Origin: Corella eumyota
Lineage: Eukaryota > Chordata > Ascidiacea > Phlebobranchia > Corellidae
Assembly: GCA_963082875.1 (NCBI GenBank)
Contig: OY720100.1
Span: 5,828,001-5,892,000, forward strand
Length of the DNA: 64,000 bases
Direction: 5' to 3'
A program made the position numbers and the translations under genes. Below are positions 26,601-39,371 of this stretch, one piece after another. The notes under the pieces are model-generated. The model was not told the DNA's origin. It worked only from the letters and a program-made list of their open reading frames with translations, and did no database searches. How positions within the stretch are numbered: the first letter of the stretch is position 1; every line of letters starts with the position of its first letter.

Positions 26601-28026
26601 TTTGTTTATTATATTGAAATGCTTGTTAGTTTCTTAAAAATTAAAGTCTGATATTAAGCATTAAAATTTTAGTATAATGTATTTGATAATATAAGTAGGT
26701 AAAAATTATATTCAAAAAATCATTATCGTTTAGTAATCATATTTAAATGCTTGTTTATTTAATAAAAATAAAAAATCAATTTTAGATATTTAAAATTAAG
26801 TATAATGTGTATTCTAATATTAACAACTTAAAACTAGGTTAAATATTATTTTTTGTTGCTTGTTTGTTAATTGAAAATTAAAAATATGTAATATTCTTAG
26901 TTAATGTTTTTGCATAGGCTATCTTTTTATTTATAAAAACCTATGAAAAATAATCAAATAATTTCGAACCATATTTTATTTATTAAATAAATCTAGTTAT
27001 TTTTATTTTACTTAACCAACAACATATCAAGCATAACCATCTGCATTATTTTGTATTTTCGTTTCAGTTTTAGATGTTGTAATTCAGTTTGCTTAATATT
27101 TATATTTCCCAAAAAATTTATAAAAATTATTTCGTTTTCTATAATTGTATAAAAATTTCATTGATGCATTTTAATAATTTTGTAATTCAAGTTTAATTTA
27201 CCTATTTTGTTAAACCAACTAATTTCCAAACTACTGCGTTAAACTAAATAGCATTTAAACTTACTGTTTTAATTAATTTAATAAGCCGTTTTGGTTTCTT
27301 TTTTATAACACAAGGTATATTGAATCACACATGTTTACTCACTGAAGGTTCAAATTAGTTAAACCAATTTTACAAAGTAGGGAAAAAAGGCTTGGGTTGC
27401 TCTAAAGAAGCAAAAATCAGTCAAGTGGAAATTGTAAACAAACTTATTTTGATTACTGATTCCTTAACAGGCCATTAAATACCACTATTTACAATTTTTT
27501 AAATGCCATTCAAAAATGAACACATATTAAAATGCATAAAGTTGATACAAAAATCCAAAGACTTTACGTTTATTTAGAGACTTGGCATGTCTTGTCTTTA
27601 AAAAAAGAAAAACACAACTAATATGTAAATTGTTTTATTTACAAAAAACGACTACGTAACATATTGTACGTCACGAAACAACGATGACGACATGATTTTT
27701 GTACAACTACATAAATAAAATACGTAAGTGCGATATCAACAAAAATAGGCAGATACGCAAAAATAATAAAACAATATCGAAACATGTTGATAACAAAGTA
27801 TTAAACTCAATTTAGCAGTGAAAAACATTCGCAACAATAGCAAAGTAAAACAAATAACAAACTTTTGACAAATTTTATGTTTAACAAAAAAACTTACGTT
27901 CATGACATACCAATGCGCTGAAATAAAAAAATATAAAAAATCCACGTTAGATGTAACAAAATTTAATTACAATGAAAAACATAAAAAAATAATAGGGTTA
28001 AAATTCGATAATTTTTGTGTATATTT
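26601..28026. other. Gene-free DNA and 3' flank of the HIP1-like gene
   Basis: The stretch holds decayed traces of the 127 bp repeat to about 26,900, then an inverted copy of the minisatellite start (ATTTCGAACCATA, about 26,962-26,974), then unremarkable AT-rich sequence. The right part probably includes the 3' UTR of the minus-strand HIP1-like gene. Confidence 0.5.
27634..27639 (-). terminator. Candidate poly(A) signal, HIP1-like gene
   Basis: AATAAA on the minus strand, about 390 bp past the proposed stop codon. In such AT-rich DNA the hexamer is common, so this is weak. Confidence 0.3.
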
Positions 28027-31000
28027 TCATGATTCAACTGGCTTGGGTAGTATTTGTGGTTTTTGTGCGATGAGTGGCTTTTTTGGTGCGGTTTGGTTGT
28101 TGTTGTTGTTGTTGTTGTTGTTTCCGTTAAGCTCTACTTGTCCACTGACCTAAAAACATATACAAGATTAACAATGGGGGGGGGGGTAACTGTGCTAAAA
28201 TTGAAACTTTTCAACCAAAAGTATTTAAAAATTACCTTAGTTGACCCAAAACTTAGGCTACTTAATTTAACATAAAATTTACCTGAGTTTAACATAACTT
28301 GCTAAACTTTAAATTAAATAAAGTTATGTAGACTTGAAAAATACCAAAGTCAACTCGAAACTTACCTAAGTTTATCAAAACTTTACTACACTAACATTGG
28401 GCTTTGCTAAGTTAATTTGACTCAAAACTCACCCGAGTTGGGTTGTCTTCCTCTTCCTTGACTCCAGCGAGTTCATAATGTTTTTTCCTCAAAGCCCCAA
28501 GTCGCAATCTCTCCTCTGTTAAAGCCTGCTCCAATTCCAAGACTTTAACCTGAGGGTGAAAAATAAGTTTAAATAAAAATTTTTTTAAAGAAACAATAAT
28601 TTAATAACAGGCTTAAAAAATGTTAAAAGAAAAAAAATTAACAAATACCAATTTATTGGATAATATACCTGTGAGTCCATCTCCTTTCTTTTAATTTGTG
28701 TAAGAGTAACTGTCGATTGTAAATCTTTTAAGTTGTCAGTACTGTCATCCAACTGTCTTCTGCCAGCATTTGTTGAAGCCAAAACTTTTGCAGTTGCTCC
28801 ATTTACATTTTTTGATGCTTTTTGAAGGGTACCTAGCTTCTTACTTTGCTTGCCAGCTTTTACCTAAACAATTTTCGTTTTAAAAATGACTAACTATAAT
28901 GTTTGGTTGAAAAAGATTACCTAAAAAAAAGAATAATGTCTTGAAATAAAAATAATGTCTAATTATGATTTTTTATATATAAAATAATTGATTTAAAAAA
29001 AAATAATACATATGAAATTATTTTTTTCATACATATCCATTTTTCCTTCAAAAAGTTTAAAAATTTATCTAAAAAAATATCACAAACTTACCCTGGATGC
29101 TGCCACCAGCTGGGCAGTACTTGCTGAAATTTCGTGCGAACAAACCATTAATTCTTCAAACTTTCCTTCACCTTGTACTACAAGGTCTGCTGCGTCTCTG
29201 TTATAAGTCAATTTAAGAAAGGTTTATGTATAGTTGGTTTGTAATTAAACATATTTATGCACTTTTGTTTTATCAGTAATTAACTAATACAAGGGTTGTA
29301 ATAAATGTTTTTTTTCCAAAAACTTGGTGGGTGTTTAGACTTACGTGAGCATAGTTGCACCCCAGCCTACAGCTTTTGCAGCTGAAATAAGTCCCTCTGT
29401 CCATCTACTGTTCTTCATATAAAATTCCTTGCTAGATGATGCACCCTTAATCAAAGTAAGTTGGTATAGTAACACTATTTTTAACAAATATGCTATATGA
29501 ACCTTATTTATACATGTGTAAGTTTGTCAAAAAATTATAATTTACTATATTGTGTTTTAATATATTAAGAAATAAAAATAATTTTCTTACCCTTCCTTCG
29601 TCTACTATTTCTCTTTGTAATTCTTTAGAGGAAGCGATAAGAATTCTGATTGTTTGCATCAATTCTGTGCATGAATCCAATATTCTAGAAATACATGGGT
29701 TTGTCAATTTATTAAAAGTACTAAGTACTATGCTTTGTTTAAACTTAACTTCTAAAAAGGGATTTCATCAGTACCATTTATAGTTTAAAATTAAAAAAAA
29801 TGACTTGTTATAAGTTTTGTAAATTTATTTTAATTTTTTAATTAAAACAAAATTTAGTTTAATGTTACCAGCAAAAAACACACAACCATAAAATGCAAAT
29901 ATAAATGTATGCACATTAATCACCAATTTATGTCACAAAAAAAACATTATCCAAAATGTAAAAAAATTTCACCTTTCGTTAACTTCCAAATTAACTCCAC
30001 TGTCTCTTTCTCGTGCTTCATTTAACATCGCTTCAATTCTCTGTGCAGCTTGCTCAACCGCATGGGTGGTTGCTGCCATCTCCTGCTCCACCGTATCATG
30101 AAGGTCCTCCCCATCACTGATCTTCGGAAGAAGGTCCTGAAAAAAAAAAATTTTTTTTACCTTTCTAAAGAAACTTTTGAATAAAATTTAAAGGAAAAAT
30201 AAAATCAAACTTTTAAACTCACTCTGGCCATTTCGAAGATTTTGTTAAGATTTTCTTTAGTTTTAGTTGGGTCAGCCGAATTATTTTCGTGTTTCAAATC
30301 AGTTAAAAGTTTTATTGTTTCAGCTCCACAATTTCTACAACCACCCTCTAAAGCTATAAAAAAACATTTTAATTAATTTAAAATATAAAAAAATTAGACA
30401 AAGTATTACCAACAATTTACATTTAGAAATTTTTCACAAACTTAAACTTATTAATTAAAAAAAAGACAGTTATAATATAATTAACATATTTTTTTACATA
30501 ATAAAAACTTAGCAAATTGATAAAATGATAAATAAAAGATGTACTTAATCTGTTAAATATTGTTTAGGGTTAATTAACACCACATAGTTTTTTTTATAAA
30601 AGTTCATGTTAAATATTACCAACATTGTTAAAGTTTAATTACAATTTTTTTATGTAAAAATTGAATAAGGTATTTTATTTATAGATTTTTGAAATTGAGT
30701 TGTATGCATTTTAAAACTTTGACTGATAATTTATAAAAGTTTAAATTTAGTTGCTTATAAAGAAATTAAATACAACATTTAAAAGTTTTGGCACTTTGAA
30801 CAATCCAAAAATTATTTTTAAAAGCAAAACAATTTGTAATATTTTTTAGGATAAGAAACAATAATGAATTACTTAAAAACGAACATTTTTACAAACATTT
30901 TTTTTAAATAAATGTCTGTGAAAACCCTTGTGATTAAGAAAAAGGCAATTCAAAAATTATGAATGTAACAATGTAACATGTAAAAAAAATTATGTAATGA

Positions 31001-34000
31001 TATTGAAAAATATAAAAATGTGAAAAAAAATTTAGTTTTGATTAATGTTCACCCAATATTTAATACACTGATAAGTTCATGCAAATATGGATTTTGTTAC
31101 ATTTCTGATGCTTTTCACTTACCCATGACTTGTTCATGTAAAATAAATCTCCTTTTAGTGGGACTTAGCACTATGGCTGAGAGCACAAACAAAATGAAAA
31201 ATTGTGTTTTAAAAAAAACTTTCCAAAAAAAGTTTAAAACAGACATAAACGCCAAATGCATGTTGGTATGGCCAAGGCGAGTACTATTAAAATTTAACTA
31301 ATTTTTCAAATAAATAAGATTTAAACAACTTAGCATTATTAGCAATGACACCATATATTGCAGTTATCTTAAATAACACAACTAGGTTTTTGTAAATGAA
31401 AAAAAATGTAACCCTACTTAAAAAAAAACTTGACGTGAATAAAAACATCAACCAATAAAATTTTTTATTTTTTTTTTTAATATATTAAAAGATAATATAA
31501 GTTTTTTTTAATATATCTGCAAAAATGTTCCTACTTTGAAATATCTAATGAGGATTATGTATAATGGTATGATAATGGACTACAACTACAAAACTAGGTG
31601 CACTACCAACAAAATATTTATTTTTAATTTACCTTTTCCTTGGTCATCTTGTACCATGTTGCAGGTTGCTCCTCCATTTTCGATCGTTTCAGACATCCAG
31701 TGTCCAAAGGATGCAAGAGACTGAATCACTCCATCAATTTCTGAAGAAATTAAGCAAAAAAAAACAGTTAATTAAAAATGGAAGCGTCAATTGTTGATTA
31801 TGAATTTTGTAAATAATTAAAACATTTTAAAAGCAATTCGAATATGATAATAATATATTTTAATCACATTTTACATAATTTATCTGTTTATAAAATTATA
31901 TTATAAACCCTTACTTATATACCAAAAAGTTCCAAAAAATTGAATCAAATACAAACCAGGTTTCACAAAAATTTATCAATTAAACAACTAATAAATTACC
32001 TCCAGTTGAGTAAAAATTGTTTGAATCCTTTTCTAATTTATTAAGAGATTGTTTTGTCATTTCAACAATGTTCATTAAGGTTTCAGCATTACAGGTTCGG
32101 TCAGTGTTGTTGTTGTCCAATGACGATGTCGCATTGTTCACTAAATTACAAGCTTCGTCTGCTGCCAGGGCTAAAAAAAAAATTGCAACAATTTTTTTTA
32201 ATATTTGATAACTGTAAAAAAAAAAGCAAACAGCAACAATTTTTTTTAATATTTGATAATTGTAAAAAAGTTCTCCAAAATAGCAATTTTTACTTTTTTA
32301 GCTAAGATATTTTATAAAATTCGACCAGATAAAGTATAAATATGAGTTGTGAAAATTGTACATTAATTATATTCATCAAAAATATTTTTTTTTTAGTTTG
32401 AATATCCTAACGCTATAAAATGTTTTTTTTAACTTACCAATAAGTCTTAATCTTTCTTCTTTTTTTAACTTGTCTTTTTCTTCTAGACTTAATTTGAGTG
32501 CCTCCAGTTGATCCCTGAGTGCACTCACTTCTTCTTTTAACCTCAAACTTTTGCCTTCAACTTTACTCGAACTTTGTTGAAAAGTTTCTACTTGTCGTCT
32601 TGTGTCAGCATTCTAAAAAAAAAAAAAAATTAATTTGATAATTTTTAATTTTTACATAAGTTTGAACACAAATATATTATTTAGAAAAATATTGCAGAAA
32701 AAAGTCTATATTAAATGATAGCTAAACAAAAAACCATTTACAAAATAGACTTCAAATTTTATTTTATATTGTTTACTTACTTTGCGTAATAATTCAGCAT
32801 GGTCCTTAACCAAGCCCATGTGTTTTTCCTTTAACTTTTTATACAACTCTTCATTACCGATTGCCCTTTCTGAAATGTATTAGATTGTAAATATAATATT
32901 TTTACAACTGTAAAGTAAAAGTCTATAAAAAAGTTTCTTCTAGATAAGTAATATAATGTAAAGTAATAAATATTGAAAGTTATGTAATAAAAATTAAATT
33001 CAACATGTTGCCAAAAAAGGGTTACTTAGATAGATTTTAATAAAATTAAATTTGCTTCAAATAATAAAAATTTTAACATTGTACAATAAATTTTTCAAAA
33101 ACCAATGTTCTTTTTAGTTTTTTAAAACTTTTCAAGTGTTTTTAGAAGATAAAATAAAAATGAAGCAAATGAATATTTATGTAAAAAACTAAAATAATTT
33201 TTACTTTCAACGCCGTGCAATAAGCTTTGAGCTTTCACAGCGCTTTCAGCTTGTTGTTCCGCTTCATTGGCTTGCTTCCTCAACCTGATGATGTCATCAC
33301 TCGCATCTCGAGCGATGAGCTGACTGTCACTCAAGTCTCGCTCCAACTCGTTAATTCGCTCAAGTAATTTTCTAACTTCTTGTGAATGCTAAAAAATAAA
33401 GTTTTTTTGCATAAGACTTTTAACAAATATCATATTAGTAATGCCTTAATTTTTAATTTATTAAAAAAAAATTTTAAACAAAACAACAATATAATATATA
33501 AATTGTTATGTTTTTGACAAATCAATTTATTATTTTTTTTTTATTACTGACAATGTTTTCAACAGAACAGTTAGTTATTTGGTTTTAACTTGAACCTTTA
33601 CATTTTATAAGTTTGTCAAAAATTACATTTTAGTTTTACTCAAAAAGTTCTGAAAAAATTTTTACCAAGCCATTTAACTCAATACAGGTGAGAAAAATCA
33701 ACACAATTTTAATGTCAGTAGTTACTTAAGTGCTTGTACAAACAACTAACAAAACAAAGTGGTTTAATTTCATTATTGTGGGAATGACTTTTATTTAAAC
33801 AAGCATTACTCCATTTTTAGATCCTTGTATTTCAATCATTGGCAATTTATAAAGAAATTTTGTCACTTTTAAAAAAATGTAGAAAAAACTTATATAGTTA
33901 AAGTTTTTTTAAAAGTGACTAAATTTTTCTCGTGAATTGCTTAAATAAAAGATTTGAGAAATGAATTTCGTAGAAAAATTCCATTTAATAAACAAGCAGT

Positions 34001-37000
34001 TAAACTAAAAATTAATTAATAAATTATTTATGATTGTACCTCAGACTGCATGAGATCGATTTCTGCTTTCAGTCTTTCAATTTCTGCTTTAAGTTGAAGA
34101 ATTTCTTGATCTCTGTAATCAGGTGCCGGAGGTTCAGGGTTTCCGTTAAATTTAAAAGTTTCAGTGTTGTCACCAAATATTTCGTCAAAGTTGACCAGTT
34201 CACCAACCGCAGCCTGCAATAACAAAAACATTAAGTATTAATTTAACTAGCTAAGTGCCCCCCCCTCTGTTTTTCACTTCTTTAATTGGTTGTTATTAAA
34301 TCAATTGTTGTACTAACATTTAAAAAATGGTTGGCCATTTGCCTTCACTTCACAAATCGCATTTTTTTATTTTGAAGGCTTATTTATTAAAGATATATAT
34401 ATATACATTTTTCCAAAAAACGCCATACTAATGTGGTTGTGTCTATTAGGATGGTACTAAATGTAAACTTACAGAAGGGTCAGGGCTGGGAGATCTGTCT
34501 GGTTCCACATTTTCTTCAGGCATTACAGTCACTGGTCCCAACTCATGACTACCATCTGATTGTAACAAGAAATCAGGCATCGACTGAAAACATAAAAATT
34601 CTGTTAGTTACTTAAATATTTTTTGAACAAAACTGTATTTTCTAATAAGCATGTAAAAATTACAACATTACATTTTACATTTATATAAAAAATATTTTTC
34701 TTGATAAAAAAAATTGATGTTATGAAAACAACTTACATCAGGCATTGTAGGGACTTGGATTAATCTCTTAAAATATTGAAGGTTACTGCAGATGTAGTAA
34801 AATTTCTTTAGCTTGGTGTGGCAGGATTTAAATCTGGTTCTATGACCACTAAGAGTGTCTGGTGGCAGACCTTAAATAGAAATTAAATTTAAAAATATTT
34901 GTAAAATGTAAAAAAAACTAATTTTTACATTGGCTTTTTTCTTTATTTAGGCATTATGTAATATGTTAGTACTATTATAAAGATACCACCAAAAACATTA
35001 ATAAATTAGCAATAAAAAGATTGTCAAAAAAAAACATAATTTATGTATATATGTCAAAAATAGTTCAATAAAATTTTAACTCAAAATTTTAGTGTTTAAA
35101 ACCTTTATCTTACAATGAATTCAAAATGCATACCAATTCACAAAATTAATTGTATTAAAATTCTAAACCTATGATTACCCAGTGTGATAGGAATTAATAT
35201 CATGGCAGTGATTTTAGCTGAAAAATGTGATACTTACAAGCATGTAGTTTAAAAAGAAGCTTGACTGCATAATCGTAGAGTTGACTTGAGTCCAATATAA
35301 CAAGAATACAGGGTGATAATCTACACTGACCGGGTCCAGTTAATGATACAGCTCGAGACATATCCAGCGATGTGAAAACTTAAAAAAAAATAAATCAAAA
35401 TAATTATTTTACAAAAAATTTAAAACAAGAATTTTAAAACACAAACAGAATTTTAGAACACATAACATTAATTTTAAATAATTGTTGTTGAAATAAAGCA
35501 ATGTTTTAGAAACTGAAAAAACAAATAAGAAAATAATATTAACTCGATTCCTGTAAATCCATAAGAGTGTCAATACAATCCAAAACATCAACGCTTAGTT
35601 CAAAACTAAAAAAAAAATATAAAATAAATAAAAAATTAAAAAAATCATTCTTTAATTCAATTAAATCATTGCTAATTTTGTAATATATATTTTTATTTAT
35701 ACATTATATGTCACTGGGCGTAAGTTTTAGTTTACGTCATATTAAAGGGTGTAACTCCATGGTAAAAACTACCCATTAGACGACATTTACAATTATTATC
35801 ACGCTCTGTTTACTATGTTTGGTTAACCTATAAGTAATGTTAATAACGGTAAAAAAAGTTTTGAATCTGAAGACCAAGTTCTAAAATTAGCCTCAAAAAA
35901 TTTTTAAAAATAGTAAACAGTACAAGCATGTCAATACTTTTAAAAAAAAAGTCTAAATTTATATTTTTTTCTGTGCTTTACCGAATCTTCTTTTTTAAAG
36001 ATGTGTACATAACATACTGTTAGATAATGGCAATAAATTAACACAAATATTTGAACTTGTTTTGGGTTTTGTTTTATCTTATTTGTTCTGACTACCATGT
36101 TACATTTACAATTTAAATATTTACTATGTAGGTTCAATTCAAACAATAAAATAGTTATTTTTAAAACCTTTTAATTAAAACAGTTAGACCAATAAAAATA
36201 CAAATTAAAACATAATTAAACAATTCCTTATGGGGAAAAAGCATGCAATAACATTACATGTTTTATGTATGTATATTTAATTAACATGATTTATTACAAG
36301 AAGATTTACGTAGGATATTAACTTACAAGGCATTGACATCATTTCTTCCAATCTTTTCCAAATCTTCATCAGATATTGATAAATTGCCAGGAAAATCTTC
36401 GTACTAAAAATAAATAAAAAAATTATTGTAATTTTAGTTAAAAAAATTAAAATATTATCATATTAGACTTTAAAAAATCCAAACTTAAAATAAAAAGAAA
36501 GCAATTATAAAGTCTTCTATAAAAAAAGACTTGCTATGGGATACTTAATAAAGTTTTTAAAAAAATAAATCAAATACAAAATTTGTAGCTAAGTTTTTCC
36601 TCTATTATTACCTTCATATGAAAATCCATTCTTTTATTCAAGGCTATCAAATAACACCGAATAAGTCGTCCATATCCGAATGGTGTTATCCCTACACCCT
36701 AAAGAAATAAACAGAAATTAAAAACAAAAAAGAATAAATATGTAAATAAATATGATCACAAAATTGTATTTTATTTTTTAATTATAATTTTAACTCACCC
36801 AATTTTTCCCCAAATCTTTTAATTGTTGTCTGTATTTTATGGAATCTCTTAAAACCTGTAATTTAAAAATTTATAATTATACCTATACAATTGATATAAA
36901 CATGGGATGTTATGTAAAATAGAGCAATACAAAATTTAACCAAATGTTATTCATGTCAGAAATTAAAGGCAACGCTGCGATTATCCAGTTGTTTAAAAGA

Positions 37001-39371
37001 TGACACAACAAATTCAAAAAATGTTGGAAACCACCTCAGCTCATGGTTGGGTTAGGTTAAATATTGAACAAACGCACTTTAATACAATGCTTTATAAAGT
37101 CTTTATTATATTGTAAGTTAAAGCAAACAAAAATATGGTTAAAAGTTTTAAAAAAAAGTAAAATAACAGTTCCAAAAATTATTTATTATTAACATTTAAT
37201 AATGTAAAATGAAAATTTCTAATAAACTATGTAAAAATACTCTAATACCTAAATATTGGAGCAAAAAATTACAGAAAAAAAATACAAAAATTAAATAAAT
37301 TTTTTTTAAAAATGTATATACTTACATTTGGGTGTCCATCTCTTAATAGTTTGTGCAAAACGTGGCAAAATTTCCAAGCAATTATAGCCTGTGATGACAG
37401 AGGAAGTCTCCGGACAACATGCCAGAATGTGTGAGCTCCCTTTTCTTGGTAACTTCCCAATATTGTGTCTAAAACAAAAACAGCAAATAATTTTAATAGA
37501 TAGTTAAAACAATTTTTATATAAAAAAATTCTGTCATAACATAGATATACTATTATAAAATTTTATTTTTTAATTTGGTAATTTTGCATAAGACCTTATG
37601 TTACAAATCGCAAACTGATGATCTTAAAATTTGGGTATAAAACTAAATCCAATTGTAATTGGCCTTTAAAAAATAAGTAATAATTTATAAAAAATTTAAT
37701 AAAATAAATTGTGCTAAAGTAATATGTTATTTAATATGGCAAATTCACTTAATAACATACCAGATGTCAAAAATAAAAGTGCTTTTCATGTTTTTCAGAA
37801 ATCTTAGTATTGACAACATAAATACATTCAGTTCCAAAATTAAGGTTTAAATAAGTACAAACTAAAAAACGATGTTCAATTAAGTTTTAGAATTTTTGTA
37901 GAAACAAAACACTTATACATTTTGGTATAAACAAATTTGTTTCTTTTTAACACACCAAGATTTCATTAAATATGCCTTTTTAAAACAATAGTTCTTACTT
38001 CTTATGTGTTTTTCTTTGGCAGCACATTCAATTTGATTGATAGCCTTCTGAATGCTGATAGTCTAAAAAAATAAATATATTATAGTTCATTTTACTATAT
38101 ATACATAGTTGGTAATTGAACCATTAAAACTATACAACCTTATATAATGCAACTTTTTTATTGACCAAATAAAATAGTATTTTTACAATAGCTTTTTTTA
38201 TACTAAGACAGAAAGCATATTGTTATTAACCCATAACCTCAGAAAATTAATTTTAAACAAACTAAGGCCTTACAACATCTTCTCTTCTTATAATCAAAGT
38301 GTTATTTCTTTCCCTTAATTCATCCATGGATGCTGCTTTTCTCATGCTTTTTTTTTTTTTAGTGATTTATTTTTTAAAGAACACTACTTACGAGAATTAA
38401 AAATTTAAAACTGCATATAATTTTCTACATACTACTAAGCCTAACTTTATCAAGCAAATAGACTAAAATACATTTGGATAAATGCCATTTAAATCAATAA
38501 TAAACAATTTTTGTACTTGATATTTCCTAATAAGTAGGCAACGTTTTCTGGCGAAAAGCAAAAACTTAAAATAGAAATTAATGATGTGAGTGACATCATG
38601 TTTATTTTTGCTTTCTTTTTTTTTTACTTCTCTTACATTTGTTATTTAATCTACCTAATTTTAATTATCAAATCATGGCTGCAATACAAAATGTAGTTAA
38701 ATAGCCTTTTTTTTCTGGCAAAAAAACTTTCTCTTTTAACATGAAAATACAAAAATACAACCTCCCTACAAAAAAACGTCATAGTCAGGAAACAATCAAA
38801 ACGGAAACGTGTCATTAAAATCCCCTTTAAAAATAAAAACAAAGCAAAAAAGCTACGTTGTTCAGTAACAGTTTGCATTGTAATAGTGCATTAATAGCAA
38901 GCCAAAAAGGCTTGTGATATTATTTTTAATAAATTTATTTAGATTTAAACTAAAAAATGAAAATATTAATACTGCAGGTATTAAAATATTAAGGTAATTT
39001 TTACAGTTAAGGTAGGTAACCAATTAGAAACAATATTTATAGTAGTTACCGGAAGCATGTTTTAAATAATAATAAAACAATAAATCTACACCAACAAAGG
39101 CAATAAAATAAATAATAGTGTAGTTAAATAGCACTGTATATATACAGTTTATGACAACAAATAATGCAATAAAGTTACTTAAAAACTAAAAAAAGCAAAT
39201 AAGTGTATATATATATAACGTAAAAAAATACAACCTTTTTTTAAAACAAAATTGTATATTTTATTAAATGTTATAATATTTTATATCAAAAAACTACATT
39301 AAATGCATTACCTGATTTTTCTCGAAAGCTTCTCTATCAGCCTCCAAAGAAGGTTGAGCTCTTCGCAACAT
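28027..39371 (-). CDS. HIP1R: HIP1/HIP1R/Sla2-family endocytic adaptor
   Basis: Clathrin-coat adaptor linking PIP2 membranes, clathrin and F-actin. Plus-strand exons: 39312-39371, 37999-38062, 37326-37468, 36799-36855, 36612-36698, 36327-36403, 35544-35605, 35238-35378, 34737-34870, 34473-34583, 34040-34213, 33205-33388, 32781-32869, 32438-32612, 32000-32170, 31633-31740, 30223-30353, 29973-30136, 29591-29684, 29345-29445, 29092-29197, 28669-28863, 28433-28549, 28027-28149. All phases join, giving 955 residues (human HIP1 has about 1,037). ANTH domain ~20-275 has the PIP2 motif KX9KXKH (K26, K36, K38, H39). A clathrin box LVNFD lies at 318-322, coiled coil at ~345-520, and the I/LWEQ (THATCH) actin-binding module at ~660-880. 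The tail has nine Asn (925-933), then KKPLIAQKP, close to the KKPPLAQKP tail of human HIP1R. It looks like the invertebrate counterpart of both vertebrate paralogues. Confidence 0.93.
28097..28120 (+). repeat. (TTG)8 microsatellite coding for poly-asparagine
   Basis: Read on the minus strand as AAC codons in the last HIP1-like exon, giving nine Asn together with one adjacent codon. Length changes would alter the protein by whole residues. Confidence 0.9.
28176..28186 (+). repeat. G11 homopolymer in last HIP1-like intron
   Basis: Eleven consecutive G (C on the gene strand), unusual in this composition. It is probably length-unstable. Confidence 0.85.
31123..31176 (-). CDS. HIP1R: Candidate alternative 54 bp exon of the HIP1-like gene
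   Basis: In the intron between exons 16 and 17, GTGCTCTCAG precedes and GTAAGTG follows a 54 bp open stretch. It keeps phase 1, so it would add 18 residues (roughly AIVLSPTKRRFILHEQVM) without shifting the frame. Length comparison with human HIP1 in this region fits better without it, so it would be an optional cassette exon just before the THATCH module. It could also be chance. Confidence 0.35.
38274..38345 (-). CDS. HIP1R: Candidate alternative first exon of the HIP1-like gene
   Basis: Inside intron 1, an ATG opens 24 codons (starts MRKAASMDELRERN) ending at a GTAAGG donor in phase 0, exactly the phase needed to join exon 2 (TISIQKAIN). No acceptor precedes it, so it would need its own promoter. 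The regular exon 1 (MLRRAQPSLEADREAFEKNQ) resembles the vertebrate N-termini; this one does not. Weakly supported. Confidence 0.25.

Noticed and set aside
27902-28275. Plus-strand frames of 83 and 73 codons
   Set aside because: They are antisense to the last HIP1-like exon and its microsatellite.
28412-28432. HIP1-like protein ending in the last intron (VSFESN then stop)
   Set aside because: The splice to 28,149 uses good signals, keeps phase and yields a HIP1R-like tail. The read-through form may still be a minor isoform.
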